DNA from: an uncultured Clostridia bacterium | GTDB taxonomy: Bacteria > Bacillota > Clostridia > Oscillospirales > Ruminococcaceae | Direction: 5' to 3' | NCBI GenBank assembly: GCA_947166275.1 | Contig: CAMVDP010000007.1 | Coordinates: 1 to 64,000, forward strand | Length of the DNA: 64,000 bases | Shown here: positions 50,099 through 58,883 of the stretch, piece after piece | Numbering within the stretch: the first letter of the stretch is position 1 | How the letters are laid out: each line of letters opens with the position of its first letter | The notes under the pieces: generated by a model | Told to the model about the DNA's origin: nothing | Database searches by the model: none | The model's input: the letters and a program-made list of their open reading frames with translations, nothing else | Program-made: the position numbers and the translations under genes

Positions 50099-51271
50099 AT
50101 GCAGGAAGTAATAATGGCAAAATACGGCGAGATAGCACTTAAGGGGCTTAACAAAAACACCTTTGAGGATCTGCTCGTCCGGAATATAAAGCGAAGGCTC
50201 GTGAAATGCGGTGAGTTTCACATCACCCGGAACCAGTCTACTATCTACATTTCGCCGGAGAATGACGACGCAGACATCGAAAAGGCGATAGAGTGGGTAC
50301 GGAAGGTGTTCGGAGTCGCAGCGGTACAGCGCGCGGCAGTGCTTCCAAAAGATTTCGATGAGATCGTAAAACAGGGTGTGCCGTATCTTGAGGAGGCGCT
50401 CAGCACAGCAAAGACCTTCAAGGTCGACGCAAAGCGTTCAGACAAGCGGTTCACGCTCAAGACCCCCGATATCCAGCGTGAGCTCGGCGCGGCGATACTT
50501 GAAGCGTATCCGCACCTTACGGTGGATGTGCATGAGCCCGATGTGACGGTGCTCTGCGAGATACGCGACTCAAACGCATATCTCAACGCCGAGCGCATCA
50601 TCGGAGTCGGCGGTATCCCCGTGGGAAGCAGCGGCACTGCTCTTATACTGCTTTCCGGCGGTATTGACAGCCCCGTGGCGGCGTACATGATGGCAAAGCG
50701 CGGCATCGGCGTAGACGCGATCCATTTCCAGAGCCCGCCGTATACCTCCGAGCGTGCTTTGATGAAGGTCGAGGAGCTCTGCGGCGAGCTTGTGCCATAT
50801 TGCGGCGACATAAGGTTCTACATCGTACCGTTCACTGAAATACAGGAAGCTCTGCGCGACCACTGTCCCGAGGAATATTTCACGGTCATAATGCGCAGGC
50901 TTATGATAAAGATAACCAACCGCATCTGCGCGGCGCACGACTACAAGGCCATCATCACCGGTGAGAGCGTCGGACAGGTGGCAAGCCAGACCATAATGGC
51001 GCTTGGCTGCACCGATAAAGCGGCGGAGTACCCCGTATTCAGACCCGTCATCGGCATGGACAAGAAAGAGATCACCGAGATCGCGCGTAAGATAGGCACC
51101 TTCGAGACTTCGATACAGCCGTACGAGGACTGCTGCACCGTGTTCACACCGAAGCACCCGCGTACAAAGCCGGTACTCTCCGAGGTGGAGGCAGCCGAGG
51201 CGCGGTTCGACTTTGCACCGCTGATAGAGAAAGCGATTGCGGGCATTGAGATAAAGGACTTCAAGCTTTAA
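50099..51271 (+). CDS. thiI: tRNA 4-thiouridine synthase ThiI
   Basis: 390 residues: N-terminal ferredoxin-like region (IMAKYGEIALKGLNKNTFED), THUMP domain (to about 165) and a PP-loop adenylation domain with LLSGGIDSPVAAYMM (about 182-196). The rhodanese domain of the E. coli enzyme is absent, as in other Firmicutes. It adenylates U8 of tRNA and inserts sulfur received from the cysteine desulfurase encoded just upstream. Confidence 0.95.
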   Translation: MQEVIMAKYGEIALKGLNKNTFEDLLVRNIKRRLVKCGEFHITRNQSTIYISPENDDADIEKAIEWVRKVFGVAAVQRAAVLPKDFDEIVKQGVPYLEEALSTAKTFKVDAKRSDKRFTLKTPDIQRELGAAILEAYPHLTVDVHEPDVTVLCEIRDSNAYLNAERIIGVGGIPVGSSGTALILLSGGIDSPVAAYMMAKRGIGVDAIHFQSPPYTSERALMKVEELCGELVPYCGDIRFYIVPFTEIQEALRDHCPEEYFTVIMRRLMIKITNRICAAHDYKAIITGESVGQVASQTIMALGCTDKAAEYPVFRPVIGMDKKEITEIARKIGTFETSIQPYEDCCTVFTPKHPRTKPVLSEVEAAEARFDFAPLIEKAIAGIEIKDFKL

Positions 51272-51310
51272 GGAAAAATAAGCAATCATAGGATATCAAA
51301 TTATTACAAT

Positions 51311-51820
51311 ATGGTAACAGAACTTGACAAAACAGCAGAGAATGTAGTACAATTACTAAAAGAGCGGGGATTTACGCTCGCGACCGCGGAGAGCTGCACC
51401 GGAGGGCTGATATCGGCGGAGATAACGTCGGTTTCCGGCTCGTCGGATGTATTCGGGTTCGGAGTCTGCACCTATGCGAACGAAGCGAAGATGAAGCTTC
51501 TCGGGGTGCGGGAGGAGACTCTGGCTGCCGTCGGCGCGGTGTCGGAGGAGACTGCCATGCAGATGGCAAAAGGCATACGAAAGCTTTCCGGCGCTGATAT
51601 CGCGGTATCGGTGACCGGCATCGCAGGCCCCACCGGCGGAACTCCCGACAAACCCGTAGGTACAGTGTACATCGGCTTTTCGTCAGAGGAGCTGACCAGC
51701 GCGGTGAGATACCTGTTCACGGGAAGCACGTTCCCCGAAGCAGCTGACAGCCGCGAAGCGATAAGATACGAGACAGCGCTCGCGGCGCTTCAGACTGTAC
51801 AAAGAGCACTTATCAGATAA
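51311..51820 (+). CDS. CinA C-terminal domain protein (nicotinamide nucleotide amidase type)
   Basis: 169 residues, only the CinA C-terminal (PncC) domain: LLKERGFTLATAESCTGGLISAEITSVSGSSDVFGFGVCTYANEAK and SVTGIAGPTGGTPDKPVGTVYIG. The family deamidates nicotinamide mononucleotide to nicotinic acid mononucleotide in NAD recycling; the N-terminal molybdopterin-like domain of full CinA is missing, which is common. Ribosome site is weak. It sits between thiI (gap 39) and the first sortase (gap 16). Confidence 0.88.
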   Translation: MVTELDKTAENVVQLLKERGFTLATAESCTGGLISAEITSVSGSSDVFGFGVCTYANEAKMKLLGVREETLAAVGAVSEETAMQMAKGIRKLSGADIAVSVTGIAGPTGGTPDKPVGTVYIGFSSEELTSAVRYLFTGSTFPEAADSREAIRYETALAALQTVQRALIR

Positions 51821-51836
51821 ATAAAAGGAGACGGTT

Positions 51837-53159
51837 ATGGCAGGTTTTGCAAAAAGACCTCACAGGAAGCACTCTGCGCCGCACCGTGAAAAGGCTTATG
51901 AAAAGCCGGTCGAAGCGGATGCTGACGAGGGCAGCTATATAAAAGCAAGCTATTTCGACGATGACGGGGATGACGATGACGATATTCCCGCCCCGAGACG
52001 CGGCCGCTCAAAGAAGCTGGTCTACGACGACGATGATTATTATGGAAACAGACGTCCGAAGAAGCCCAACATATTTGTGCGCGCGCTTCACGCGATATTC
52101 CCGGTAAAGGGCGATGGTATAGCCGAGTCGGTGCGTAAGATAATCTTTGATATCGCGGTGGTGGCGTTCGTCATCACAGGCGGCTCGGTAGTCTGGAGCA
52201 TCATAGATGAGAGCAATCAGGGAAATATAGATATAAAGGTAGCCGAGATATACAAGCCCGTCGTTGAAGACTCCCGCAGTGCCGAAGAGGTAAAGGAGAG
52301 GATAAAGGGCGAGCTCAACCTCACCGACATCGACATCGAAAAGATAGAAGCTGAGAAGCCGGGCATACTTCCGGACTTCCTCGGTCTGTACTCGCAGAAC
52401 AGCGACATTGTAGGCTGGGTAAAGCTCGGCAGCGAAACCGACGCGATAGTAAACATCAATTACCCGGTAATGCAGGCTGACGACAATGACTACTACCTCA
52501 CGCATAACTTCTTCCGTGATGAGACCCAGCGCGGCGCGATATTCGCGGACTACCGCAACAAGTTCAGCTTTGGCGAGCTTTCGGGCAACACGATACTGTA
52601 CGGCCACAATATGTGGAACGGCGACACGATGTTCGCGAAGCTCTCAAGATACTACACTCCGAACTCGATAACCGACCCCGACGCGTACAAGAAAGACCCG
52701 CTGCTGTTCTACAAGGAGCACCCTACGGTGACGTTCAACACGCTGTACGACAACTCGGAGTGGAAAGTCTTTGCCTGTGTGCTGTTCAATACGCAGGAGG
52801 AGCTCGGCGAGGTGTATCCGTACCTCAACTACCGTGAGTTCTCCAACAAAGCTTCGTTCAACAACTTCATACTCGACATCATGGACAGGAGCATTCTCTG
52901 GACGGATGTAGATCTTCAGTACGGCGACAGCATACTCACGCTTTCCACCTGTCATTACCCTTATGGCAAGGAGAATGCCGATACCCGTGTCGCGGTATTT
53001 GCGCGTAAGGTACGCAAGGGCGAGAGCAATGAGGTAGATGTATCGAAGGCAGTACGTAACCCCGACCCGCTCAAGTTCGCGTACCAGTACCGCGTAGAGG
53101 GCGGCTCATGGGGCGGCAGGAAATGGGACAGCTCAAAGCTGCTCAGCTACAGTGATTAA
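51837..53159 (+). CDS. class B sortase 1, membrane-anchored, with acidic N-terminal tail
   Basis: 440 residues. A ~85-residue cytosolic tail with acidic runs (DDDGDDDDDIP) precedes one membrane helix (about 99-122) and a linker. The sortase domain has the class B order: DIVGWVKL, INYPVMQADDNDYYLTHNFF, catalytic His in LYGHNMWNG (about 256), catalytic Cys in LTLSTCHYPYG (about 372) and Arg in DTRVAVFAR (about 384). Beyond the usual end is a ~45-residue extension with GGSWGGRKWDSSK, shared with its two neighbours. It cleaves a sorting signal and joins a surface protein to the wall or pilus; no substrate gene is seen nearby. Confidence 0.9.
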   Translation: MAGFAKRPHRKHSAPHREKAYEKPVEADADEGSYIKASYFDDDGDDDDDIPAPRRGRSKKLVYDDDDYYGNRRPKKPNIFVRALHAIFPVKGDGIAESVRKIIFDIAVVAFVITGGSVVWSIIDESNQGNIDIKVAEIYKPVVEDSRSAEEVKERIKGELNLTDIDIEKIEAEKPGILPDFLGLYSQNSDIVGWVKLGSETDAIVNINYPVMQADDNDYYLTHNFFRDETQRGAIFADYRNKFSFGELSGNTILYGHNMWNGDTMFAKLSRYYTPNSITDPDAYKKDPLLFYKEHPTVTFNTLYDNSEWKVFACVLFNTQEELGEVYPYLNYREFSNKASFNNFILDIMDRSILWTDVDLQYGDSILTLSTCHYPYGKENADTRVAVFARKVRKGESNEVDVSKAVRNPDPLKFAYQYRVEGGSWGGRKWDSSKLLSYSD

Positions 53160-53197
53160 TCAGCAGGGTGTTAAGCCCGCAGAACAGGAATGATATC

Positions 53198-54310
53198 ATG
53201 AAAACAAGAAAGACCAAACGTTTCGCAGCCGTTCTCGCGGCAGTCTGTGTACTGCTCGCGTCGTCATGCGGAGGCAACGAACAGGCTACCGAAGCCGCTA
53301 CCGGCGAAGTGACGACCGTGCCGCCTGAGACCACCACCACCGAAAGGACCACCATGGCTCCGATCGTGACCACGACTACCGCGGTCACGACGCTCCCGCC
53401 GCTTCCCGCGATGACCGGGGAGGTTCCGGGCGATCATGCCGAATACGGCGATCCGAAGACCTACGAGGACTTCTACAATGTCAACAACGACATGGTTGGC
53501 TGGATAAACATAGAGATACCCGGTGAGGTCGACATCAATGAGCCTGTGGTGCAGGGCGAGAACAATACCTACTACCTCACTCACGACTTCAACGGCAACG
53601 AGGTCAAAGAGGGCGCTATATTCGCGGACTTCAAGTACAAGTTCACGACCCGCACCCGCCCCGCGAACATCATACTCTACGGTCATAACATGGCATCGGG
53701 CAGAAGCTTTGCGAAGCTCACGAGATACTGCGTCTGGAACACGAGCAAGATAACGGGCCAGCGTCTCGGTATCAGCCAGTACATAGCGTCGCCTACCATA
53801 AAGTTCGACACGGTATGGGAGCAGGGCACATATAAGATCTTCGCCGCGATGTTCGTCAACACCCAGACCAAGAACGGAAGCGTGTTCAAGTACTACAAGC
53901 AGAGAAAGATACCAAATGAGAAGCAGTTCTATGATTACATCGGCAACATCATGGACAGAAGTATGATCTGCACCGATGTCGATCTTGAGTACGGCGATGA
54001 GCTGCTCACGCTCTCGACTTGCTACTACCCGCTCGGCAAGGAGAACGCCGATACGCGATTCGTGGTATTTGCCCGCCGCGTAAGAGAGGGCGAGAGCGAG
54101 GAGGTAGATACCTCCAAGGCTTACGAAAACCCGGATCCGCTGTATTTCGACTACTATTACCAGGTAAGAGGCGGTTCATGGGGCGGAAGAAACTGGGATA
54201 CCAGCAAGGTCAAGGGGTTTGACGAATTCTATAAGGCACAGGAAGCCGCACAGGCTACAGCGTCCGCGGAAACGAACTCCGGCAGCGGCAGTGACGCGTG
54301 GTCATCATGA
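53198..54310 (+). CDS. class B sortase 2 with a lipoprotein-type signal
   Basis: 370 residues from the ATG at 53198 (AGGA upstream). The N-terminus MKTRKTKRFAAVLAAVCVLL ends in the lipobox ASSC, which would attach the enzyme to the membrane by lipid rather than by a helix, unusual for a sortase. A Thr/Pro-rich linker (TTVPPETTTTERTT...) leads to the class B domain: NDMVGWINIEIPG, YYLTHDF, His in LYGHNMASG (about 163), Cys in LTLSTCYYPLG (about 274) and Arg in DTRFVVFAR (about 287). The C-terminal RGGSWGGRNWDTSK extension is kept. 38 bases after sortase 1. Confidence 0.88.
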   Translation: MKTRKTKRFAAVLAAVCVLLASSCGGNEQATEAATGEVTTVPPETTTTERTTMAPIVTTTTAVTTLPPLPAMTGEVPGDHAEYGDPKTYEDFYNVNNDMVGWINIEIPGEVDINEPVVQGENNTYYLTHDFNGNEVKEGAIFADFKYKFTTRTRPANIILYGHNMASGRSFAKLTRYCVWNTSKITGQRLGISQYIASPTIKFDTVWEQGTYKIFAAMFVNTQTKNGSVFKYYKQRKIPNEKQFYDYIGNIMDRSMICTDVDLEYGDELLTLSTCYYPLGKENADTRFVVFARRVREGESEEVDTSKAYENPDPLYFDYYYQVRGGSWGGRNWDTSKVKGFDEFYKAQEAAQATASAETNSGSGSDAWSS

Positions 54311-54327
54311 TGGAAAGAGAATGAATA

Positions 54328-55452
54328 ATGCCTGATATTGAAATTGTATCCAAGAAGAATAGCGAGAAACGCCGCCCGCCAAAAAAGCGGAAAAAGATGA
54401 GCCCGCTTGAGTCCTTCTTAAGCGGCATCCTGCCGTGGAGGGGCGATACCGTGGGCGAAGCGGTGCGCAAGGTAGTATTGCTCGTGTCGATAATCGTTCT
54501 GTTCACGGCGGGCTTTATCATGCTCGACTTCTATGTGCTGCGTGACCAGCGCAACAACGCCGAGGTGCAGAGCTATGCCGAGCAGCGCGAACGCAGTGCG
54601 TCGGACGATGTCGTTACCATACTTATGCCGGATGACGACGATGACAGCAGCGCAAACAGCGGCTCCGACAACGATAACAACAAGAACGTCGAGGTACTTG
54701 CGGAGTACCTGCCGTTCTATGAGCAGAACAACGACTTTGTCGGCTGGATTGAGCTTTACCCGTACATACAGATGCCTGTGGCACAGACCACCGACAACGA
54801 GTATTATCTGAAGCATACCTTCGACAAGGGTCCCAACGAGAACGGTACGATCTTTGCGGATTGCCGCGGCAAGATCGCCCCCGGCGTGATGCCCGGAAAC
54901 ACTCTTCTCTACGGGCACAACCTTATAACCAACAACTACTTCCAGCCTCTCTCGCACTACCGCAAGGAGGGCATGGAGTTTCTCAAGCGCAATTACCTTA
55001 TCAAGTTCGATACTCTCTATGAGCGCAACAAGTACTTCGTTTTCGCGGTATTCCTTACCAATACGAACGAACAGCACGGCGAGGTCTTCGATTACTGGAA
55101 CACCGTGTATTTCAGGACGAAGTCGCAGTTTGACAACTATATCGCTGAGGTGCTCGACAGGAGCTACTTCTACACGGGCGTGGATCTTGAGTACGGCGAT
55201 GAGATACTCACCCTCTCCACCTGTGATTTCTCGATGTTCAGCGATATGCGTCTTGTTGTAATGGCGAGGAAGGTGCGCGATGACGAGTCGCTGGAGCTCG
55301 ATACCTCGAAATTCATTGACAACTCGGGCTTTGACGAGAACAACAATGTGCGCCGCAAGATGTTCGACGCATATTACAAGAGCTACGCCTGTGAATGGGC
55401 GGGGCGCAAATGGGATCCTGCGTACATAAAGGATTTCAAGGAGGCCCAATGA
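54328..55452 (+). CDS. class B sortase 3, membrane-anchored
   Basis: 374 residues; 17 bases after sortase 2. Basic N-terminal tail, one membrane helix (about 46-69), an acidic linker (PDDDDDSSANSGSDND) and a class B domain: NDFVGWIELYPYIQMPVAQ, His in LYGHNLITN (about 196), Cys in LTLSTCDFSMF (about 299) and Arg in DMRLVVMAR (about 307). The C-terminal extension is present but diverged (CEWAGRKWDPAY). Third of three tandem paralogues that seem to have arisen by duplication. Confidence 0.88.
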   Translation: MPDIEIVSKKNSEKRRPPKKRKKMSPLESFLSGILPWRGDTVGEAVRKVVLLVSIIVLFTAGFIMLDFYVLRDQRNNAEVQSYAEQRERSASDDVVTILMPDDDDDSSANSGSDNDNNKNVEVLAEYLPFYEQNNDFVGWIELYPYIQMPVAQTTDNEYYLKHTFDKGPNENGTIFADCRGKIAPGVMPGNTLLYGHNLITNNYFQPLSHYRKEGMEFLKRNYLIKFDTLYERNKYFVFAVFLTNTNEQHGEVFDYWNTVYFRTKSQFDNYIAEVLDRSYFYTGVDLEYGDEILTLSTCDFSMFSDMRLVVMARKVRDDESLELDTSKFIDNSGFDENNNVRRKMFDAYYKSYACEWAGRKWDPAYIKDFKEAQ

Positions 55453-55499
55453 TCGGGAGCCTTATTACGGCTTTCCCGTCATAATGCGGAGGTGATACT

Positions 55500-57035
55500 A
55501 CGGAAAAAGGTTCACTTATCAAAATAACGATAGCACTTATCATAATCTGCATATATGTTTTCCTGTTCGGGATCATGGAGACCGTCGACAGTATCGATGT
55601 GAGCCTCGGCATCGAGGCCGCCGCAGCCGCCGATGACATCTCGGAGCCCGCTCCGGCAGTGACATCGGGAGTTGACGAGTACGGCATGGCAGTGTATACC
55701 TACGCTACCGAGCTTAATGTTGCCAACGCGCGCAAGCCTTCTCTCGCGGATTATACCCGCACCGAGACAATGCTTCTTATGCCTGCGGAGGATGAGACGA
55801 CAAAGCCTGCCGTCACGACTGCGCCTGCAGACTTCGTGATGAGCGGCGATGATCTGGATTACACAGTGCCTGTGACCACTACGACTGCTCCGGCGCCCGA
55901 GACTGAGCCGGAGGAGACATCCGTGACCACGGCTCCGCTTGAGACGACAACAACGATCGCCGCCACGACGATCTCAGCTGTCGAGACCTCTGCGGTCGCT
56001 ACCGCTGCGGCGGTCAGCCGTGAGGATTCCGAGGATATCGAGGATGACGAGCCCGACGAAGAGGATCTCGCAGATACCACCGAGCCTGCCGAGGACGACC
56101 TGGACGGCGAGATCACCGTGGTATCCGAGGCGACGACTGTCACCGAGGCGACTTCCGCCGATGTAACGACTGCCGCCGAGCAGACCACCACTGCGGAAGG
56201 AACTTCGACAGACGGCCCTGTGAACAACGCCAACAACGAGATATTCTCGGTCAATGCCGGCGGCAGGATCATTACCGATACCGCGCTCAATGTCGTATCC
56301 GCGGCAGTCATGGCGGAGATCAGCGATGTATTCGATGACGAAGCGATAAAGGCACAGGCAATAGCGACATATACCTACATAAAGTACTACAACGACAACG
56401 GTCAGAACGCGTACATCGCCAAGAGCACGCCCAGCGACAAGGTCGTGAAGCTGGTAAGCCAGGTGCTCGGCAAGGCGCTGTACTATGACGGAACGATGAT
56501 ACAGGCTGTGTACTCCGCGTCAACGGCAGGCCGCACCGCTTCCTCCAAAAATGTATGGGGCATCGACTATCCGTATCTGCAGAGCATTGATACCGGCTTC
56601 ATCGACAAGGAGTACGATATCAACTACGGCAGACAGGCAAAGTTCAGCTCGGACGAGATAAAGAAGTACGTAAGCAACAGTACCGGCATAGAGCTTTCCG
56701 GAGACCCGTCGGAGTGGATAAAGATAGAATCCCGTACCGATGAGGTGTTCGTCGGACAGATGTCCATAGGCGGCTATACCAAGTACAACAACGGTACCCG
56801 TGATGTCAGCATCACCGGCCGTGTGTTCCGCGAGAAGATCATGGATTATGACATACGCTCCGCGGCGTTCGATATCAGCTATGACGCGGCTTCCGATGAG
56901 TTTACCATAACCACCTACGGCTACGGTCACTGCGTCGGCTTCAGCCAGCACGGCGCAAACATCCTCGCTTCGAAGTACGGTTATACCTACGATCAGATAC
57001 TTGCTTTCTACTACCCCGGAACGACCATAAAATAA
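55500..57035 (+). CDS. membrane-anchored SpoIID/LytB-domain protein, probable ACG start
   Basis: 511 residues if translation starts at ACG 55500, 6 bases after GGAGGTG. No ATG, GTG or TTG is in frame between the upstream stop and ATG 55575. The 25 extra residues (EKGSLIKITIALIIICIYVF...) are a perfect membrane anchor, which argues that they are translated. A long Thr/Pro/Glu linker (about 45-230) precedes a SpoIID domain: VVSAAVMAEISDVFDDEAIKAQ with the glutamate at the catalytic place, AVYSASTAGRTASSKNVWG and YGHCVGFSQHGANILASKYG. SpoIID enzymes cleave glycan strands of peptidoglycan. Last gene of the sortase run (gap 47), so a wall-remodelling role beside the sortases is likely. Confidence 0.8.
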   Translation, partial: TEKGSLIKITIALIIICIYVFLFGIMETVDSIDVSLGIEAAAAADDISEPAPAVTSGVDEYGMAVYTYATELNVANARKPSLADYTRTETMLLMPAEDETTKPAVTTAPADFVMSGDDLDYTVPVTTTTAPAPETEPEETSVTTAPLETTTTIAATTISAVETSAVATAAAVSREDSEDIEDDEPDEEDLADTTEPAEDDLDGEITVVSEATTVTEATSADVTTAAEQTTTAEGTSTDGPVNNANNEIFSVNAGGRIITDTALNVVSAAVMAEISDVFDDEAIKAQAIATYTYIKYYNDNGQNAYIAKSTPSDKVVKLVSQVLGKALYYDGTMIQAVYSASTAGRTASSKNVWGIDYPYLQSIDTGFIDKEYDINYGRQAKFSSDEIKKYVSNSTGIELSGDPSEWIKIESRTDEVFVGQMSIGGYTKYNNGTRDVSITGRVFREKIMDYDIRSAAFDISYDAASDEFTITTYGYGHCVGFSQHGANILASKYGYTYDQILAFYYPGTTIK

Positions 57036-57039
57036 CGAA

Positions 57040-57128
57040 AGCCCCCGCGTACTACAGGACGTAGTAAAGAAGGTTTCCAAAACGCCGCACGACGCGGCGA
57101 TAAAAGAAACTTTCCATATGCGGGGGCT
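57040..57128. terminator. branched terminator-like element between convergent genes
   Basis: The outer stem AGCCCCCGC (57040-57048) pairs with GCGGGGGCT (57120-57128), followed by GTTTTATT on plus and TTTCGTTATTTTA on minus. Inside are two further hairpins: GTACTAC/GTAGTA and AAGGTTTC/GAAACTTT around CGCCGC/GCGGCG. The ~90-base branched shape is more elaborate than the other terminators here. Confidence 0.6.
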
Positions 57129-57131
57129 GTT

Positions 57132-58883
57132 TTATTGTCCGTTATCGAACTGGCTGTTGTAGAGCTTCGCGTAGAAGCCGCCCTTTGCCAGCAGCTCATC
57201 GTGAGTGCCCTGTTCCACAATGCTTCCGGCATTCATGACAAGTATCACATCCGCGTCGCGTATCGTGGACAGGCGATGTGCGACGATGAAGCTCGTCCGG
57301 CCTTGCATGAGCTTCGAGAACGCGTCCTGTATTTTCAGCTCGGTGCGCGTGTCTATGCTTGACGTTGCCTCGTCGAGTATCAGCATCGGCGGCTTACAAA
57401 GCATTATCCGCGTAATGCACAGAAGCTGCTTCTGTCCCTGCGAAAGGCTGCCGCCGTCCTCGCCTATCACGGTATCATAACCGTTTGGCAGTCGCTTGAT
57501 GAAGCCGTGGGCATGTGAAGCTTTCGCTGCAGCCTTCACTTCCTCGTCTGTGGCGTCGGGCTTGCCCATGGTGATGTTATCGCGTATAGTGCCCGATATC
57601 AGCCGCGTTTCCTGCAGCACCATACCGTAGGACGAGCGCAGGCTCTGACGGGTGACGGTGCGGATATCGTGTCCGTCGGCATAGATAGTGCCGTCCGTGA
57701 CATCGTAAAACCGCATCAGCAGATTGATGAATGTGGTTTTTCCGCAGCCAGTCGGTCCGACGATCGCGGTCTTCTGACCCTGTTTTATGTCGATATTGAA
57801 GCCTTCTATCAGTTTCCTGTCCGGAACGTAGGAGAAGCTTACGTTCTCGGCTCTGATATCACCGCGAACATCGGTCAGGGTATACGCGTCGGCAGGCTCG
57901 GGAGTCTGGGCGGGCTCCTCGATGAGCTCGAACAGCCGCGCCGCGCAGGCGAGAGCATTCTGCAGCTCTGTCACCACGCCGGATATCTCATTGAACGGCT
58001 TGGTATACTGATTGGCGTAGCTTAAGAAGCATGACAGCTCGCCGACAGTTATGCCGCCCGTGCCGCCGTCGATAACAGCCAGCGCTCCGAAAAGCCCGAC
58101 TGCCGCATAGACCATTGCGTTGACAAAGCGGGTGCTGGGATTGGTAAGCGATGAGAAAAAAGTTGCCCGCAGTGAGCACTTCTCAAGCCGTGAGTTTATC
58201 TCGTCGAATTTTTCAGCGCTTTCGTCCTCCCGGCAGAACGCTTTGACTATCTTTTCGTTGCCGATGACCTCATCTATCAGCGCGGTCTGCTCGCCGAGAG
58301 TTTCTGTGCGAAGCTTGAACATACTGTATGTGCGGGTCGAGATGAACCGTGCCACAAGCAGCGAGACCGGTGTCAGCACTACTACCGCGAGCGTTATCCA
58401 CGGATCGAGCATCAGCATGAATACGAGCGTGCCGAGTATCGTCACCACGCCGGTGAAGAGCTGGGAAAACCCGAGCAGCAGTCCGTCCGCGAACTGGTCG
58501 GCATCGGATATCACGCGGCTCACAATGTCGCCGGTGCTTTTTGTGTCGAGATAGGACAGCGGGAGCTCCTCGATATGTCGGAACGCGTCGCTTCGTATAT
58601 CGCGCACCACATCGAAGGTGATCCGGTTATTTATAGCATTCATCAGCCACTGGAGCAGCGCTGTCACTCCTGCGACAATGCCTGCCTGTATCAGGAGCGG
58701 GAGTACTTGCCCGAAGTCAACGTTTCCGGCGGAGATGATAAGGTCGATAGCTTTTCCTATTATAATAGGTATATACAAAGTGCCGGCAACTGTGAGCAGA
58801 GCCAGCAGCATCGAGAGCAGCATCAGCGGGGAGTATCGTCCGATATACCGCAGCACTTTGCGTATGGTGTCCTTGTTTTTCAT
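57132..58883 (-). CDS. ABC exporter subunit with the canonical ATPase site
   Basis: 583 residues, a fused membrane-plus-ATPase half transporter. Six membrane helices (to about 320) are followed by the ATPase: Walker A VGPTGCGKTTF, signature LSQGQ, Walker B ILDEATSSID with catalytic glutamate, and switch histidine in VAHRLSTIRD. It overlaps its partner by 4 bases (ATGA). The pair matches heterodimeric multidrug or lipid exporters such as LmrCD/BmrCD or TM287/288. Substrate unknown. Confidence 0.92.
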   Translation of the reverse strand: MKNKDTIRKVLRYIGRYSPLMLLSMLLALLTVAGTLYIPIIIGKAIDLIISAGNVDFGQVLPLLIQAGIVAGVTALLQWLMNAINNRITFDVVRDIRSDAFRHIEELPLSYLDTKSTGDIVSRVISDADQFADGLLLGFSQLFTGVVTILGTLVFMLMLDPWITLAVVVLTPVSLLVARFISTRTYSMFKLRTETLGEQTALIDEVIGNEKIVKAFCREDESAEKFDEINSRLEKCSLRATFFSSLTNPSTRFVNAMVYAAVGLFGALAVIDGGTGGITVGELSCFLSYANQYTKPFNEISGVVTELQNALACAARLFELIEEPAQTPEPADAYTLTDVRGDIRAENVSFSYVPDRKLIEGFNIDIKQGQKTAIVGPTGCGKTTFINLLMRFYDVTDGTIYADGHDIRTVTRQSLRSSYGMVLQETRLISGTIRDNITMGKPDATDEEVKAAAKASHAHGFIKRLPNGYDTVIGEDGGSLSQGQKQLLCITRIMLCKPPMLILDEATSSIDTRTELKIQDAFSKLMQGRTSFIVAHRLSTIRDADVILVMNAGSIVEQGTHDELLAKGGFYAKLYNSQFDNGQ

